A program made the translations under genes and the position numbers. From Rachycentron canadum (taxonomy: Eukaryota; Chordata; Actinopteri; Carangiformes; Rachycentridae), in assembly GCA_038496675.1 (NCBI GenBank), contig CM076654.1:4780228-4844227 (forward strand): DNA of 64,000 bases, written 5' to 3'. The notes beneath the pieces are model-generated. The model saw only the letters and a list, made by a program, of their open reading frames with translations, was not told the DNA's origin and did not search any database. Shown in pieces: positions 26,501-40,500 of the stretch; positions within the stretch are counted from its first letter, which is position 1; each line of letters begins with the position of its first letter.

Positions 26501-29500
26501 GTGTGCTGAGTAGCATTTCTTAATTTTTGGTTCACACTAAAGCCGGATTGGAATAAAGTTTTCTTCCACACGTGTTCTGTGAAACACTGTTTAATACATA
26601 AGTAAAATTCCCTGTAAAATATTTAAAAATTAAGTCTTACCTACTGTTTTTATATTCAAGCCATCTATATGCTGAGAAGTTGAGGCAGAAACACGTAACA
26701 TTTGATCTGTTTTGTGCCATGAGACCTGCAGCGGGAGAGAAAATCCAGTGTTACACTCGTCTTAACTTTGCTTGCAGCTTTATCGTCCTCCCTCCGTTCC
26801 ATCTGACAGCTCTCATCTCCCGAAAAATATGGAAACTCAGAAATTTCAATACCAGGAAAAGTTTTCTTCCACGTTCGGTTGTTCCTTTGAGAGCCCAGAA
26901 GCAAAAACCCGAATATCAAAATTTCAGATTTTTCTTTTTATCGCAACTTCTGAGTTTCCCACCTCCATATATCAAAAAGTTGCAAGACATGCATGCATGA
27001 GGATTTCTTCACTTGGTGCTCTCTGAAACCAATTAAAACTTTATATGCACAGAGAAAACATCAAGGGCCTTTTGACTGACAGCAGGTCTAATCACTACAG
27101 ATAATCTCATTAATTAATATTAGTATTTTGCTCCTGCATAGTTTCCCAAAGATTAAAAAAACAGCTCCGTTATCATGAATCATTTCTAACCAAGACTTCC
27201 AGTCACTTTCATCCAAACAACTCCTATTTAGACACTAGATGGAGAAGAATCACTTAAAAAGTAGTATTCTTGTCCTGAGCCGGAAAGCTTGTTTATTTTC
27301 TTAGGAATCACAAAAGGGCCAGAGCCCAAAACCGGTAAGAAAACAACATGGGAGGGACAGGGAGGAAAAGTGGAGGAAATTTAATTAGTGGTTGTCCATT
27401 CCTCCGGCCCCGGCGTTTGGTCTCGGCAGGGCAGAGCAGTGGGCAGCAGCAGGAGGGGAGACGAGTGAAAAGGCCTCTTGATTAGCAGCGGTCTGAGTCA
27501 GTAGGTTTTGCATCTGTGCTGATGTTTGTGTAAGTGTGTGCGCACAACTGACGCCACAAGACGTGAAACCGTGGAGGAGAGACAGGAAATGCTGCCTGTG
27601 GTGCAGACAAACATGTTTATTTTGAGACAAAAGACATTAAAATGCTATTTCACCAAAGCTCTGAGTCTGGTCTGTAGGCCTCATCCATCACTTATTACTT
27701 ATTATATCTTCATAAGACACATAAGAAAAGCTAATTTCAAGCTGCTTCATTGTTTTCTTTGTTTTTTTTTGTTTTTTTTTTTAACCAAAATAAAGGCACT
27801 GGAAAAGAGAAAGGGAGATTACAATGTTCAACTTTGGCAGTGTGTTTCCTCAGAAGTCCACTATGAAGAGTATTTAAACATTTCAGAACAATTATCTCTT
27901 TGTTATGTCGCCCTGATTAAGGCTTTCCGCCAAGACCTTTTTTTTTCCCAAACGTTTTTATGGTGTTCTTCAACCTCCGAGAGAGAGAGAGGGAGGGAGA
28001 GAGGGAGAGGTTTGGCCACATTTGTGCAAGTATGAGTCACTTTGTCAGTTACAAGTCTATCAGTCTCCAAAGCTTTTTGGAAATGGGCTCAAGTAACACA
28101 TCATTTATTATACCTTTAGGATAATAAGATAGAAGTGTAAGATAACAGGATGTTTAAAACACTGTTGACTGTTGGTTAAACAAAACTTAGAAATCACACA
28201 CAGCCTAATTTATAGACCTAAGCAGCATAACGCAATGCATTTTTAAAGGTCCCATATTGTATGAAGCAATATTTTTTTTTATGATTAAGGTTGGCAGTTC
28301 TATATTCTTTTATTAATGCGTTGAAAGTATGGAAGTGGTCAGTCCACAGAGAAGTGGAAACAGCCTGCATTCATAAACTGAGCCTTGAAATGAGCCGTCA
28401 GGATTTATGTAACTTTGTGATGTCACAACAAAGCAGCTCCTGCTCTCGGCCATGCCCCTAAATCCAGTCCACGATCCAAACAAAAGGAGTGACTGCGGGT
28501 CCAGTTGGTTTGATTTGGTTTCTCTGAGTGTTTCCATGAAATCCGCAATGTTGCCGTTTTAGCACTTTGAAAGCAGTCAGCCAATCAGAAGAGAGGCTCC
28601 GAGCCTCTCTTCAGTTGTAACAAGAGAAGAGATGTAAAACTAAACTGATATATGAAATATATCTTCTAAAGGATACAAATCATTTCACACCTAGGGTTTA
28701 AAACATTTGATATTGCTGAAGTTGTGTCTCAGTGTGTTTTGAATTTAAAGTGAAGAACAAATAAAGATTTCTTCAATCCTATATTTGATCTAAATGTTTG
28801 ACTCATTCAGCAGCTGAAGAGCTCACGCAGAAGTTTCCATGAATGTGTTGCACTTGCAGCTTTCTTTGCTTTCACCTGCTGTCAACCCAGCTCCTTGTGG
28901 TTTGAGTCTGGAGCCTGTGCTGCTCTTCCATCATGTGGAGCCTTGGTCTGGTTCTTGTCTTCTCATGTTCTGGGTCACGATCTTGCTATGATGAAGCCCT
29001 GACCAACCAGTTTGTCAGTGCCTTTGTCTGACCATTCTGGTATTATTACTGCCTGCAGTATGGTATTATTCAAATAATACATCAGATGGTGTAGTAACAG
29101 TAAAGAGGGTTTGTGATTCATCAACCTGTAGAAATTGATTACATCAGCTGTCAAGGCTTCATTTGCTTCCATCGCTGCAGGAAAACTGGATGTGAACCAA
29201 TTTCTTAACCACTAAACATCCCTGTTTCATATGAACATCTTTCAGTTTTTGTGTCCTAAAGTGTTTCCATAAAATGGACATGAAAAGAACAGGAAAAGAA
29301 GAGTATGAACTTTGATATTTGACAGTTTTCGATACTGTTCAGGACATGGTACTAAAAACGTGTTGTTTGATGCCCAGCTCAATATTTGAACACTGATAGA
29401 TGATAGACTGAGCCTGCCATGACTTTGCACTTGAAGCAAAGCAGACGGGATTTGTTAAGTTAATATCAGGGTCGGGATTTTGGACAGTATGGGAAGTAGG

Positions 29501-32500
29501 TAAAAGTGTGTGTCTGTGTGCAATACAAACACGATGTGTGAGTCTTACAATGAGGGAGAGTAAGCGCTCCCCAGCACACCTCACTCCGTTTCTCTCGACT
29601 CTTTAATGGGACCGGCTCTCTGCCAAGTCCCACTGGCAGGCCTCCTGAGAGAACCCCCCCACCCCCACCCCCACCATACTCACACACTCATAGACACACA
29701 CATATATTGATAGCACAATTCGCTTGTATAATTCTGGTTATGCAATGGTGGGTGAATGGCCACCCCACAATGTGCACTGAGGCAGAGACAGAACTGCAGG
29801 AGCAGGAGGGGAGGGTGAAGAAGAGGAAAAGAACAATCAGTGAGGGGAAACGAGGGAGAGATGGAGAGATTTTAGCTTGAAGAACTCAACTAAAGATAAT
29901 GGCGGAGGCATCGTTGTGGGAAACCTCAGGCCTCAGCGCTGACATGTGGTTTTTGTCCCCTGGAGAGCTCACAGCTGACATTACCACCTTAACAGAGGCT
30001 TTTCACGCCACTCCTGAAGATGGCCTCTACAGTGAAACACATCTCTGAGAGGGAACAGATTCTCTGGGGCTTCTTGCGCCTCAGGTTTGTTCCACACCTC
30101 TGTCGCCCAGTTGGGAATTTAAACCAGTGGAAAGATGAGACTTCACCCATGGGAACTTTTTTTTTTTTTTTTTTCCCCCCCTCAGGGTTAGTGATGCAGT
30201 GGGACGGATAGTCATTACATACTGTGTGTGTGTGCGCGTGCGTGCTGGTCATATACATGATGTACCGTACATAGGTATGGTCGGGGATCAGTGTACCTGG
30301 GGAGGGCCCAGTCTTTGTCTAATAGTGAGATTATTACATCCAGACCAAAGTTTGTTTTCTGGCCTCATTTAGCTTAAAGGTTTTTTTGTTTTACAGCCAA
30401 AACGTTTCAGTCTCTACCTGCCATCATGTAACAGCTGATAAAGTTAACTACATTGACTGTAGCAGGTAGAGAGCCAGATATTATTTTATCAGGAGGCACT
30501 CAAGACCATAGACTGAAAATTAAAATGAACATAGACTCAAGGTCTGAAAAGTGGAAACCAATGCCTAAAACCTCCACTGGTTGCATCAAGAAATCTTGTT
30601 GTATTGAAGTCTATGGGAAAACTGTGGTGCTCATTTGATTTATTACCTCAGTAAACATTTACTAATGAGTTCATGTCTCTGTGCCTAGTTTCAAGTCTTG
30701 TTCAATAAAACATGTTATCTTTTTCTATTATGGTACCATTTAGAGGAAAATAGACAGTGTGGCAACCATGTGATTGATAGACCCCACCTTCTTCTCCAAA
30801 TCTGGTTTCCAAAAGTCAACATGGTGACGGCCAGTTTACAAATTCGAGACTTAAAAGTGGCAGTTCATAAATCAATGGGTGACGTAACGGTGGGTTGCCA
30901 CTTGGTAGAGACTGAAACAAGTGCAAAAAGAGACACTGAACTTAAAGTAGGATTGAATGAAATGAAACCAATAATAATGTTGTTCTGTTTCTGCTGGATG
31001 TTAAATCTCTCAGCATGTTTCCCTCTTGTGGCCAGAAATACAGCTTAGAGCGTAAAGATGGTCATCCCATGTGACCATGTGAAGCTTGAGGTCTCAAACT
31101 GATCTGAGATCAGCAGCAGCCTGACTTGGAGGGACATCATAAACAGGTCTGCATTCACTTCCTGACCCGACCTCTTATCTGCAGTTTGATATTAATGGCG
31201 TCTGCTGAGCTCACTGAGTGCTTCAAGTGATTCTTTCCCCTGCGTGTTTACGTTGAGTAAACTGCTCGTTTATGTTGAAGGCGGTCAGATGAAGAGGAGC
31301 TCGAGGAGTCAGTGTGACACACAAGTGGGGTTTTATGGACTCCGTAAACATTTTTCATGCTGCTCGAGAAACAGTACCTAAGACGTCCCATGACTCCTGT
31401 AAAACGTCTCGGCTCAGCAGCATTCAAACGAATATCATACAGCAAATGTGTGAGAGTTGAAAAGTTTGGGAAGGTGGAGGGAAAAATTGAACAATGACTC
31501 ACCAAAGAAAGTTTTCCTTATCTTTTTCATCTGTAATGTAGGATATTCATGAGTCTAAACCTTAAATATGAGTGTAAGGGGATTCGTGAAACCAAGTCAT
31601 TGGCAAGATTTAAGACAGGTGAGGTTATTAGAGTTCACATTGTGCCCTTGTAAATGGTTTCAGGATGGTATTTATGTGCCTGTGGGAACAGGGAAGTTCT
31701 TCGTGACACAGCAGATAGCAAATCCAGCAAGACCAGAGCGTCAAACCAGTTGACTGCATGTCACACAGCCAACATGAATACGTCAAGCATTTGTAAAACG
31801 GAGTAACATGTTGTGGCAGATTAAAAGTTTGTCAGCGACGTGTTAACATCAAACAGTATGCTTGATGAACAAGGGGGGGGGCTGCTATTAAATCCTGTCA
31901 AAATTAAAAGGTTACCATAGCACAGATGACTTCACGTGCAAAGGTAGGTTATTTACAAGAAGAGTGGCTTCAAACCTACATTTCTTTTCTGTCTCTTTTT
32001 AGCTGAATGTAAATAATGTTTTGGAGCATATGCCTCCTCAGAGAGCGAGAGAGAGAGAGAGAGAGAGAGTAAGGAGTGGAGGGGGGCAACCACATATAAG
32101 GAAATCAATGGGAGAAAACTATGCCTTTATCTTTTAATAAACCGTAAAGCCAGGAGGCAACATGAAATTACAGCATAATAGCAGTGGAGAGTCTTCTGAA
32201 GACTTAATTGCCTTAATTATAGCAGTGCAGAGAGAGAGAGAGGGAGAGAGAGGAAGAAAAGCATGAAGATGAGGAGAGGAAAAGAAAGTAGGAGAGAGGG
32301 AATGATGTGATAGGTGATGCATGTGCATAGGCCAGATGTTGCAGGTGTAATCCAGGTGTGTATCTGTTTGTGCGTGAGCCCATAGTTGTCTATTATCTGC
32401 ACATATTACTTACAAACGCATTTGTTTGGCGACGTGTCTGCGTCGATTATGAGTGTCCTCAGTGAATGTATGTAAATGACGGAGTGAGCGCTTCCCTGAG

Positions 32501-33824
32501 AAAAGTCTCTTTCCAGACGAGTGAAAAATTTCTCTCCCTCAGATCTTACAAGCTGGCAGGCTTACTCAGGGATGCTAAACATAGCTTTCATTTTCCTCTG
32601 TGTCTAGACTGGGCTCTCAGTGCTCTCTGCTGCGGTTTGTGTTCGCTCGGAGAAGATTGTACCCTAATTCTCATGCCACCGAGCCAGCGGGAAGTTTGTT
32701 TAGCCAGCATTATTGTGAAGTACCTGTGAACCCCCCTCCCCACCCCCCCTCAAAGCACAAGGCTGGGGTCGAGAGTTAAGCAGATTTCCGAGCATGGATG
32801 ACTGATCATACGCTCACGTTGGGGACCAGAGATCACATTTTCAGCTTTTAAGAAAAATATTAGCCATGCTCTTTCTGCTGGATTTCAAGACGAGACAGCT
32901 CTCTCTTCCCCTTCGTCCACTTCCTCAGTTTCTCTCACTTTTCCTTAAAGGTTGTAGCTGCTTTTATTGTCAGAGGAATATGGTATAAAGTTCAGGTCTT
33001 ATAAACTGCTGCCAAACCCTTCTTTGAACTCTAATGTCTGGACAAGGAAGAATGTTTAAATGTTATCTACAGTGGTGGAAGAAGTCCTCAGATCCCGTAC
33101 AATGTAAAAATACTCCAGCGTGAGGAAAAGTCCTACATTCTACCGATCGATCGATTGATAGATTTTTTTTTTTTTGGGGGGGGGGGCTTTAAACTTTATT
33201 TAAGTTAAAGTTTAGGACAGACATCTCTCATCTCTAACATGAAGAAGGGCCCTTGACACTTTTTTGGGCCAAAAGGGTTGAGAATCCCTGAATGAACTAA
33301 ATATTAAGGTATTTTTACAGTACTGGAGTAAATGTACTTTGTAACTTTCCACTACTGAGTCTCCACCTTTTCATAGTTTTCAATTTTATTAACTGCTACT
33401 TGTCAAACTTGTCACTTCACTGGAAGAGAACCAATGAATTTTTGATTTTGGTGCCGAATCGCAGCATCGGTCCCTAAAACATTTCATTCTTAAAAGCGAT
33501 AACATCTGTGTGTTAATCTCATCTGTAATCATGAACGAGTGGATCAGTGTCGTCACGCGTCGACGTCACCCCCCATAATCTTAACAAACAGACCTTGAAA
33601 CTCCCGTTGGGTTCTCAGTGACACTTGCGTGAATGAAAGAGTTGCGTTTCCCAATGTTTTTCATCCCTCTGAACAGTTTGCAGCAGTGGCCTGAATGCTG
33701 TCTCCTATTGCTTTCACGATATCTCCTCACACAGGAACTCTGCCACTTGAAATTCTATAGCCAGTTTGACTCAGTCAAGTATTTCCTCAGTGAAAGGTTT
33801 GGATTTTAGCAACATGACAAAGTC

Positions 33825-33860
<36 letters not shown>

Positions 33861-36800
33861 CATAAAGCTAGAGATGTGTATCCTTCCTTTGGTGTCCGAG
33901 GTTGTAGTCTTTTATGGGGTTGGGAAGGAGATGTGTCATGGTTTTTAAGACAGCCAGTTTGCCTGTGGCTGCATTTTTGTTGTCGTCAGGCAAGTCCCTG
34001 CACTGCAGCGCGGGCCTGCCCGAGTGGAGATTCTTTAGGAGGAAGATCTCTTTCTTCTCAAAGCGTCTTACCAAGAGCTATTAATTATTAACTGGGAGAG
34101 CTAACATCAAAGGAGCAGACTTGTGCTGAATTAAATGGGGGGGCTGGAGCCTGGCAGTGTGGAGCTGAGAAAACTGGGTGAGAGGGAAAAGCTGAGCGAG
34201 ATTTTCACTCGGTTCGCTTTTGAACTTTGCAAGTACAAAAGTGAGGAGAGGAATAAAAGAGCGATGTTGGTTTATGTAAAGGAGGCAGGGCGAAAAGAGA
34301 AAGTTGGAAGAGCTTGTATTTATAGCGCGACTCTGTTTGAATGTTTTCTGTGTTTGATAAGGCCTCCTTTCACTCGGTTTGTGGGGGTTAATTAGTCTTT
34401 AATGGGCTATGAAAGCCAGATTCATAAACATCATGTCCGTGGATTAAACCAAAGGGAAATCTAATTGAGACGTAGCTCGTAGACGTCAGAGTCGTGACGT
34501 GTTTCAACGTTGCTGCAGCTGATTTCTTCTTAAAGTTGAATGTGGTACATGTGCCACATCTTTTATATCGAGGATCTTTTGTTACTTGGCTTCAATTTCC
34601 CACCTGCTGCAACTTGTCCAAACAGCAGTGGTCTCACCACAGGTAGCTGCAGTGAAGAAGACCCAGGCCAGCCCACACATGTGCGCTCTAAAAATCCAAT
34701 ACGTTCTATATTTAGCACCATTATTGACTCTGGAGAAGGCAAATACCTGTGCTCCTCTTTCTTGCTTTGGAATAGGAAGTTGGTTATTGAATAGAAATGT
34801 TGGTACAGTTGAATCCAAATTTACTTAAGCAACACATGCTACTTCTTGGAGAGCTATGTTTAATCATTAACTCCTTGTCTAATAACTCATAGCACACACT
34901 GCAAGTAGAGCAAATAATGCAAGGAATCTATGGATGAGGAAATCTCAGGTAATGTCATGTTATACAACACTGTCGGAAATCAGTGCCTTGACATGAGGAA
35001 ACAAACTAACGGCTGCAAACTATTTACATCTTTAAAAAATGTTCAAAATAAAGCTTCTAACTTATTTAATATAGCAAGTCTTCAAAATCATGGGAAACAG
35101 AGGGACAGTGGTTGCAAGTACTATAGATTAGTAATTGAAAGTAAGCATTGCAAACATTTGCTACTTTCTATAAGGATAAATTCAACAAGTTTGGGTTTTT
35201 TGGACTCTGGTGGTGGCCATTTCTCAGTCTCAGCACAAATGAAGACTTAAGGTTATGAAGGACACACAGACAGGTGACAAAGCTTGAACAGAATTAAATC
35301 ACTCAAGGGTTTTGTAGACCATGGACATGACTCGATACGTTACCCAGGTCTCAGCCTTCAACCGTCTTCTCTATGCTGTGTTTAAGGCTTGTTGTGGTCC
35401 AACATCTTTTTAATTTCTACTATACTACACAGTGGCTTGACAAGTGTTTGCTTTTGGCTAAGAGATGCTTTCCCCTGCATCTTATTGTGAGAGTTGTTAC
35501 CTCAGAAGTCGTCATGATGTGCTATGAACAGAGCGATTTATGTGCACATATGGCCTCACCCCACCCGTCTCCTCCCTCCGTCCTGTGTGGAGTTCCTGCA
35601 GACTGGAGCGCTGACACTGTCCAGCCACTCGGCAGCAGAGTCACAGCACTGTACACTGTCACTTTGATCTTCAACCCCCCTCCCTCTTCCCTCCAGTAAT
35701 GAAAAGCGCTGGCAAGAACCCAAGGGCACTTGATAATACCAGGATATGATCCCAGCCGCGCTCTTTTAGATCATGTAGTGCAGACATCAAAACGTTGTCT
35801 AAATAGGGCACCGTCAAATCAAGTGGGGTGAGAATGGGTTGTAGGGGAAGGCAGGAGTTAAGATAAAGAAACTTTTTTCGTCCTGATGAGGGGAAGCCAA
35901 TTTGGATTCTGCGAAGAGATACTTGGGGTTCTGCAGATCCAAGCATTTCCTTTATCTTTTGCCTTTAGCAGAAGTCTTCAAAAGACCTCTATGCTGTGAC
36001 TTTCTCTACTCTCAGATGAAAGACAACTCACATTTTTAGCAGTTGGAAATCCTTGATAACTTTATTCAGCTTTCTGGAGCGTGCACGGCACAATTTCGAT
36101 TCAAACTCAGCCGGGTGTCATGCACAGCTGGAGTCACACGATGCTCCGCATGCACCAGTCCTTGATTCAGTGTCTGTCAGACTGTATTAGCTGGATGTGG
36201 TGCAGATTTACTTAGATCATCACGAAGACTTCAAAGTAATGGACCACATGTGCATCCTAACAAATGTTACCAACGGTTTGTTTACTTCTCTCCGGCTGGG
36301 TTTCTGTCTCACTTGTACTTTCCAGATGATGTGTGTGGGCAGAGAACTCCCTCTAGTGGCCTGAACCTGAATGTGAAAACTTTCCTTTGGAGGTTGTCGG
36401 TGCAGTTTGACAGTGATCGCACACACTCTGGGCCCTTTTTCCCCACTGCTGTTGGAAATTACCCATTGATGGCTTTGTGTTTCCATGTTTGCAGGCAAAG
36501 AGAGCGGTGCAGCGCGGAGCCACAGCCGTCATCTTCGATGTGTCAGAGAATCCAGATGCCATCGACCAGGTTGGTACACACCTAAAATTGCCTGCAAACA
36601 CTGAAGTGGTCTAATCTGTCTCGGTCTGTCTGTGAAAGACGCTTCGCTTTTCACTTCTGAATAAAGCTCAGCAGCATGCCCTGCCCCTCTGACTGCCTGT
36701 GCCTGTGTGTGCTGTTTGCACAGACAATGATCTTTCTATCTTTAGTTCTGTTCAAAAGCATGTGGATCAGCCTTGCTCATTCAACCATTCGGGGCCGTTG

Positions 36801-37471
36801 AGCTCTGTAACTTGTGTTTGGAGGAGCACACTGCACTCTGAGGGCTGAAAATGGATATCCAGGTTCAGCTTTCACTAGACCATGACCAAACTCTGTTGAG
36901 CTCATAATTGCACAGGTAGCACACATTACCTCATCCTTTAGACTATGGATGTGTCTTTGAGTGCGCATTTTGGACGCACACAGGCCTCAGTGAGAACAAA
37001 GTTGTCACAACACATCCAGACACACGTTCCTCCAGCCTTTCTGACTCCTGTGTTTTTTCTGTCGGAGGTAAAATGCGTGAGTTGCTCCTCTTTTGTCGCA
37101 AGAATTCTCCTGTGGTATTCATCCTCACCACGCCAGGCCTGGACTTGCAGGGTTTTTTTTTTTTTTCTCTTCCCTCCTCGCCTCTTCTTTTCTGCCGCTG
37201 GGTCGTAAAGCGCGTAGCTGAGAGATAAAAGGGATTGCGCAGAGACCACATGAAAGGCAGCACTGGGCGGCTGTGTTAAATTCCCCTGAGAGGCTTTTCC
37301 AGTCAGAGCGGCCCGATCAGCAGAGACAGGACCCACAAGGCCGAGGGGCAGGGAGGGAGGAGCTTGGGGAGAATTAAGGTCCTGGGGCCAAAATTAGTAG
37401 ATAATGTACTTGACCTCCTTTTAATGTGAGGCCAAGTGCAGCAAGTGGCTCGGATGCTTTTCTTTTTTCTT

Positions 37472-37507
<36 letters not shown>

Positions 37508-40500
37508 TTAAGGAAAAAGTTAAGTTTGCAAGTTAAGTTTGTTTAAACACTGATACACAGCTTTCCAGGTCATTTGCATTTATAGGTAAACTTTTCATTA
37601 GCCAATTGTTTGTCAGAGGCCAAGTTAGAGTCTCAGTGGAGTCATCTCTGAAAACAGGAGATCAAAGCTTCCAGCGTCTATACTTTTAAACCAGAACATA
37701 CAGTATTTCACTGGGGAACATGACGACAGCAGAAGAAATAGAAATGCGAATATCCTCGGTATTTCCCTTGGGCTTTTCAAATTACAGATTCCGACCAGCA
37801 GACGAGAGGGGAGAGCGGCGCGGGAGAGGAGTGTGTCAACTAGTTCGAAAGCCTTAACATGCTATTCATTGACCATTTCCTCCTGCTCCCTCTGGCAAAC
37901 TGTGACCACACTTTCCATGTCTTGAGACTATAGGTCATTTTCCCCAGTTGGTAAAAGAAGAGTTTTACCAACTTCTTTTTGTTTGTTTGGTTTGGGTTTT
38001 TTTTTTTTTTGCTCAGACAGTTCACATCCATTAGGTCAGAAACTCTGTGTGTGTCTCTTGTGAGACCTTACTACACATCACATAGGCGCTTTCAGCTGTG
38101 TGTATGATAATAATAACAATAATTTAAAAGAAAACTGTTGCACAACTCACATCTGAGCATTAGGAAACGTGTGTATGTCTCAGCTGTGCAACATTATATT
38201 CACACGACGCTCAGATTTCAGCGCTTTGGGTTTTTCTCTCGTTCGTCTTTGTTGTGACCTTTGACCTGTTTATCAAAATGCGCTCAATAGTTCAGCCTTT
38301 CTTGATACAAATGAGAGGCCTTAAGAATTAAAGCTATTATATATTGAAGCTGAACTACATTTTTCCTTCTGGTCATCTCAGATCTCCTCAGGTTTATCTC
38401 CTGAGGTTGGTCACCACTGCACCGGGATGTGACTTTGAACATAACGTATTAAATTATGATGAATTTCTGATCCGGACACTGGCAGTGTCATGTTTTGTTT
38501 AATAAGTTGTCACTAGATTTTGGCTTTAAGTGTCTTTCAATACAAGAACTTTCAGTATTTTCACTGGAAGCTAAAAAATTAAAGCAAAAAAAAAAAAAAA
38601 AACACCCTAAACAAGATTAAAACAATTATTGGACTTTTCAGAGATGAAATTTCTCTTAAGATAGAATAACATATTCTATCTACACTATATTTTCCATAAG
38701 GCCACAGGAGACGTTGCGCGACTGTTAAATTCAATGTGTAAAATTGTTGGAGTGATTCTTTAATGAAAAGCCATTATTGACCAGACCAATGAGTTTTGTG
38801 ACGCATTAGTTTATCTGTGTTTGATGTGATTTCTCTGGTCTCTGCAGCTCAACCAGGTTGCTGAGGATCCTTTGAAGCGGCCGGTGGTTTACGTGAAGGG
38901 CAACGACGCTGTGAAGTTGATGAACATTGTCAACAAGCAGAAAGTGGCTCGTGCTCGGATACAACACAGACCACCGAGGGTAAGAGCTCTCACCAAACCC
39001 CCCCCCCCCCCCCCAAAAAAAAAACCCCACTCACGAGTAGAGGACGTGCATGTGTTTGTTGGTGTTGGAGACGACTCTAAAGCAGATGTGAGAAACATGT
39101 TTGTGAGGCCCCGTGCACCAAACGGCATTGAGAAGTTTTAGATGTGAAGACAAACGAAAATTCCAGCTGTGAAATCTGACCCTCTCCCTTTCTTCTCCGC
39201 TCTGCGCTGCCCCGAGGCCGAGGACTGTTTCACAGCACCGCAAGAGATTAATATCGGCCATTCAAAGAGCTGTTTGTTTGCTGGGAATATTCGATAAGAG
39301 ACCAACACACTTTGAGGTCAAATAACTTGACATAATGAAAGCCCGAGAGAAGGAGCCGTCTGATAAGAGAAAAGTTTCTGACGGGATTAAACAGTCTGGC
39401 CTTTCTCACAGCAGAAAGAGCACTGAAGTTAATAGAATATATTCCCATTTGAAGGAAGCTGAATTCTTATTCTGCATCCTTTACTCAAATAAAAGGGATG
39501 TTAAAATCTGAAAATGATCGTCTAATGACCTGTTAATCAATTGTCATCTGAAACATCAAAACTTGAAAATGCTTTTTATTTGGGTATTCTTTTATTTGTC
39601 ACCTTATGGTGTTTCTAATCTTCTACCCTTTTAATATGAGATTGTAAACTCTTACATAGTGAGTTTTGACTAATTCTCAACTCCACTCAGAGGATGATCT
39701 CAGTAAAGATATCTGGCACCTTCCTAATCAGCCCTGAATCTAATCTAGAAAGCATCAAATTATGTGTGTGGGGTCACATTTTTCTTCTTATTTGCATCAT
39801 GTAGAGGAAATGAATATCACCACTAAGTGCTGAGGCAAAATTGTAATCAAATATCCTGCTCTGTGAATGGAAATAAAAACTTGCAACTGGCAGAATAACC
39901 CATAATAACTCAATGACCCTGTAAATCAGCTGCATGTGAAGATTATTTAACAAATGTTTGTTTCTCTTGTGCTCCTTCTCCACAGCAGCCCACAGAATAT
40001 TTTGACATGGGCATCTTCTTGGCCTTCTTCGTGGTTGTGTCGTTGGTTTGCCTTATTCTGCTCATCAAGATCAAACTCAAGCAAAGGAGAAGCCAGGTTG
40101 GTGTCCATCATTAACCGTGTGGATGACAGAAGTATGCATAACCGGCAACCTGTGAAACTTTATCTTATTGTCCCACTTTGAGTCACATAGGACCAAACTT
40201 GTGTGTTGCCTCTTGCACAACACATCCACACAACACAGCGGCGTGCCTTGTTTTTCCAGTCAACGCCGCTTCACTGGGAGTTGCAGGCGTTGAGTCAGGC
40301 GACAGTAGCTCCGCCGCTGATTGATTCCTCTCGTGTGTTGACAAAAAGCTCTCAGTGGAGGCTTACGTCGGGCAGGATTAGCATTTAATTAACACTGATG
40401 AGAAGTTGGCTGCCGGAGCCAAGCGAACAGAGATGTCATGAGGGAGCGCAAAACCTGCAGCAGCATCCGTTAAGACAGGTGTAATCCTGCCAGCAAACGT

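Larger units (their letters stand above)
16941..36494 (+). other. znrf3: znrf3 intron, 19.6 kb
   Basis: The intron is bounded by GTAAGG at 16941 and TTTGCAG ending at 36494. I see no supported exon. It holds a Z-DNA-prone repeat, small inverted-repeat elements, SINE fragments, GA repeats and one assembly gap, listed separately. Several stretches (17.6-17.9, 19.8-20.0, 23.3-23.5 and 34.1-34.5 kb) look like unique, possibly conserved non-coding sequence. The longest open frame, 222 codons on the minus strand at 20936-21604, has no recognisable domain. Confidence 0.85.

Noticed and set aside
27526..28035. 169-codon plus-strand open frame in the znrf3 intron
   Set aside because: Contains homopolymer-encoded Phe/Leu runs and a GA-repeat-encoded Arg/Glu run; no domain recognised and no conserved splice context.
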